From positions 1,743,501 to 1,807,500 of the forward strand of contig CAJFCJ010000001.1 in assembly GCA_904063045.1 (NCBI GenBank): a DNA stretch of 64,000 nt, written 5' to 3'. A program made the position numbers and the translations under genes. Source of the DNA: Dimorphilus gyrociliatus (taxonomy: Eukaryota > Annelida > Polychaeta > Dinophilidae). The notes under the pieces are model-generated. The model saw nothing but the letters and a program-made list of their open reading frames with translations, ran no database searches and had not been told where the DNA came from. Position 1 is the first letter of the stretch, and every line of letters starts with the position of its first letter. Below, in pieces: positions 61,339 to 64,000 of this stretch.

Positions 61339-64000
61339 ATGTATAAGATAATTGCTTTATCGCTCATATTCTTTACCTTTTCGGAACAATTTAAATATAA
61401 AGCCGTTATAAAGAAATGTAAAGGTGATAATAGGGATTCAACTCAAATAGGATTAAATCTAAAGCAGGTTCTTAATAATAACTATGAAAACTCTTATTCT
61501 TCAAATGATCCTGAACACTTAGATGGATTGAATTGTGAAAGAATGATATCATTGCACGTTGAATTAAGCAACAATGGAAAGGTTTAAATGATTAAACTCT
61601 GATTAACTAACTTATAATTCATTTTTTTCTTTTAGACAAATAAACAAGAATATTTAATTGTCTTTTCGAAAGTTTATGATGAAGTATTAAAACAAGATAT
61701 AAGATTAACGTCTCAAATAGCCGTCAAATTAAGACAAGATCCACTAATGCTTGCTTATGAATTTCATCATGAATATGTTAGCATGTTAAATTTTTCATTT
61801 AAAGATATAACTTTTTCACTTTAAATAGAATGTTAACAATAAACCTTACGAGGTTGTTTACAACCGAAACGAAACTACTAATTATATTGGATGTTCGGGT
61901 TCTGATACGATTGTGAATTTATGCGGATCAGAAAATCGTGGATTCTGTTGTAGGTGTGCCCTGGGTCATAGAACTCAGGCGAGGGGAGGACAATCTTGCG
62001 GAACAAAATTTGGCGAAGAGGATGAAGATGTTCATGCCAGTACTCACTGCCTTCGATTTGATTCTCTCTACTATAGCGTGAATAGGCTATCTTTACCTAA
62101 AATTTATCAGCGGGTATCCATTCAATTGTACGAAGGAGAGAAGGAAGGGCGGAGAGGATGGAATAATTTTACGGATGAAGCTCCTATTCAAGTTGGAACT
62201 GATATACCTTATCAAAATGGTAAAGGAGATCAATTGTATGTTCAATATAAGGATATTGAATTTATGCCTGACAAACTACCGATTGACTTTGTCAGTAAAA
62301 AGTTATTAGTACCAACTGCTCTTCACGTGACAGAAGGTCAACAAATTCCAAAACAAATACAACGTCAACGTCTTCCAAAAAACTTTCTTATAGTTGATTC
62401 GAACTTAATTGATAACAGTCATCAATCTTGCGACAGAACTGGAATGAATTCGGCCGCATTTTTGAAAATGACAACTCCTTGCCAAGTTCCAAGGAGAGAG
62501 ATTTTACATGAATAAATCACATGGATAATTCGCCTAATACTATTCATTTATAAATATTAAAATGATAGAATGTTACGTAATTCATTCAAATCTCCCTCCA
62601 GACATACTTGTATGCATAATTCACCAAAAGACTTATTCGTCAGCGACGAAAAAAGGGTAAAGAGGGGAGAAAAAGGCAGATATCTTTTAACTAGCTTTGG
62701 TAAACTTATCGAACCTCCAGTTATAATGGAAAATAAGAATAAAGGAAAGCTTCGATTCCTTTTTGATACTTCACAACAAACCAAACTCCGAATCAATATT
62801 AAAGCTGATCAATTAAACTTTCTCGATTCACAACCGGAAGCAGAGATTGTAAAAGTTACTTTTAGTGGTTTTAAAGCCAAATCGGAAATTTTGGTGTACG
62901 TTAGAAATCCTTTAAGAATCGTATCAAAGCTTAGTGTTCGTCTAATTAAATGTGATGATGATTTTCGCTCATTAAGTCAACCTGATACATTTAAAAGTAT
63001 AGGCCCTAACAGAGTAGACCTGTTTGAATTTCATATGTTACCAGACCAAAAGCAATCTGAAATTGGTAAAAATATAAAAAACTTAAAAATGGATATGGAC
63101 TCGTTTATTAAAGGAAATGATTCGGCTAGTTTAAATAGAAAGATCTCGACTATAAATCAAGAGAAGGTATCATCAAAAAGCTGTCTAGTTCAAGTGTTAG
63201 GTGAACGAAAACAGGTTATTTCAAAGCGAAAAATCAGCTACAAAACAAAAGACTCTTGCGTTTGTCTATTATATTGCAAATGCACTTGCATATCTGATCA
63301 TACTAAATGTAAACCTATTTCCAAAGAGGAATGGCAGGCTGCCGGTTTTAGCGGCTTCATACCAAAATCTAGATCTCTTTTTTCCGGGCACGCTATCCTA
63401 ATTGAAATTCTTTTACTAGTATGTCTTTTCGGTTTGGTGATGGGATGCATGAAAGTTCTTTTAGGATCTTTTTTCATCGAATCATTCAATAAACATGGCT
63501 TGGAAAACTTCTATCCTTTAAAAAGAAATAGCAAGAGATCTAAGTCGAATGACTTTTTAATTAATTGTTGCTTTTTCATCATAGCTCCCATTTCGTTATG
63601 TTCATCATTTGTCAATAATTTTAGAAGTATCTGTGGAATGCCATTAAAAAATTCCACGAGAAAGTACACTCTACTTTCCTTGGAAGACAATAATATAAAT
63701 CTTGAAAATGAAAAATTCAACGAGCAATCTATTCAAACTGAAGAAAGTAAAGAACGCCTTATTATTGCAACTTCAATTAGACCAAATAGAGTTAATGCTA
63801 TGAGCATGAGCACGCTATCTCTTCTTCCCGTTGTATATCTAAACCTAATTGAACCAACAAAGTTACTTCTGGTAAAAGCTTGTATAATGTTAATTACTTC
63901 TAACACTTTTGTTATTATTTAATAAAGGAATCTGGAAAGCGTTTTTCCCTTGCAGGAGTTTTATCAAAATTCAATGAAAATTCTTATACTTTTCAATTAG
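61339..64000 (+). CDS. HAP2: Gamete fusogen HAP2/GCS1, partial at 3' end and interrupted
   Basis: HAP2 is the conserved eukaryotic gamete-membrane fusogen, structurally related to class II fusion proteins. From ATG 61339, MYKIIALSLIFFTFS is a signal peptide. The ectodomain contains the family hallmark GFCCRCALG, the long block around GGQSCGTKFGEED, THCLRFDSLYYSVNRLSLP and SIQLYEGEK. After CDRTGMNSAAFLKM the frame meets TAA at 62513 and again soon after; coding resumes in the same frame at HTCMHNSPKDLF, matching the CLHNQL block expected next. Then comes KLRFLFDTSQQTKLRINIKA and a membrane segment, ILIEILLLVCLFGLVMGC, with a basic Cys-containing tail. An intron near 63871 leads into a last visible exon that runs off the window. 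See the separate entry for 62494-62601. Confidence 0.88.
62494..62601 (+). other. 108-nt frame-preserving segment inside HAP2 with complementary ends
   Basis: Removing these 108 nt (36 codons) joins the two HAP2 open frames exactly at CCA AG|A, phase 2. The segment begins GAGAGAGATTTT and ends AAATCTCCCTCCAG. Its ends are complementary over about 12 of 13 bases when the preceding G is included (GGAGAGAGATTT against AAATCTCCCTCC). It contains two in-frame TAA codons. There is no GT or GC donor in the right phase; the only nearby GT (62486) is in phase 0 and fits no usable acceptor. Both junctions carry AG. It may be a non-canonical intron, a small inverted-repeat element or a disabling insertion. 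Confidence 0.65.

Noticed and set aside
62486-62662. Canonical GT-AG intron in HAP2 from 62486 to an AG at 62662
   Set aside because: It keeps frame but deletes the CMHN block that matches the conserved HAP2 cysteine region, so I prefer the 108-nt segment; it remains a testable alternative.

Overview
This is a nuclear window from an animal with a compact, AT-rich genome. Most genes are split by GT-AG introns of about 45-70 nt and are closely packed, often head-to-head or tail-to-tail. The gene set is metazoan (PHF21-like, EAF, MINDY4, CARNMT1, CNOT1, several mitochondrial ribosomal proteins, a kelch/BTB protein, a multi-vWA secreted protein, HAP2). Gene density and intron size would suit a small-genome spiralian such as the annelid Dimorphilus, but that assignment is inference, not proof.

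Layout. 0-5 kb: the tail of an unidentified plus-strand gene, ALG1 (ER N-glycan assembly), a PHF21-like coiled-coil protein without a PHD finger, and MAGOH (exon junction complex). 5-15 kb: a degraded tandem duplication (ABCC tail, USB1 head and a still-open short YJU2 paralogue), then the intact originals: an MRP-type ABC transporter, USB1 and YJU2. 15-24 kb: a truncated TOP1 paralogue, MINDY4, full TOP1, PEX7 and MRPL19 (stop codons 6 bp apart), then DYNLT. 25-40 kb: an unrecognised multi-exon protein, CNOT1 with one 6.4-kb exon, a TMEM200-like membrane protein, an unrecognised FG/coiled-coil protein and MRPL38. 40-48 kb: a secreted six-vWA/EGF protein, EAF, an intronless toroid-like protein that could have been acquired horizontally, and CEBPZOS. 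49-58 kb: OS-9 and glucosidase II beta (PRKCSH) tail-to-tail, a short-chain-type acyl-CoA dehydrogenase and carnosine N-methyltransferase. 58-64 kb: a BTB-BACK-kelch protein with a Cys/Pro-rich N-terminus and the gamete fusogen HAP2/GCS1, which runs off the window.

Functional themes. Three genes act in ER N-glycan synthesis or quality control (ALG1, PRKCSH, OS-9). Five act in RNA processing or turnover (MAGOH, USB1, YJU2 twice, CNOT1). Four serve mitochondria or peroxisomes (MRPL19, MRPL38, acyl-CoA dehydrogenase, PEX7). Co-location looks like general compaction rather than operons; no trans-splicing or operon signal was seen.

Most notable points: a 108-nt, frame-preserving segment in HAP2 that has complementary ends, two in-frame stops and no GT donor; a 376-bp perfectly identical tract, introns included, between two YJU2 paralogues whose surroundings have diverged; and a TOP1 copy cut off before its catalytic residues that nevertheless keeps an open frame and the same CGCATGCGCAGTTG promoter motif as the parent gene.
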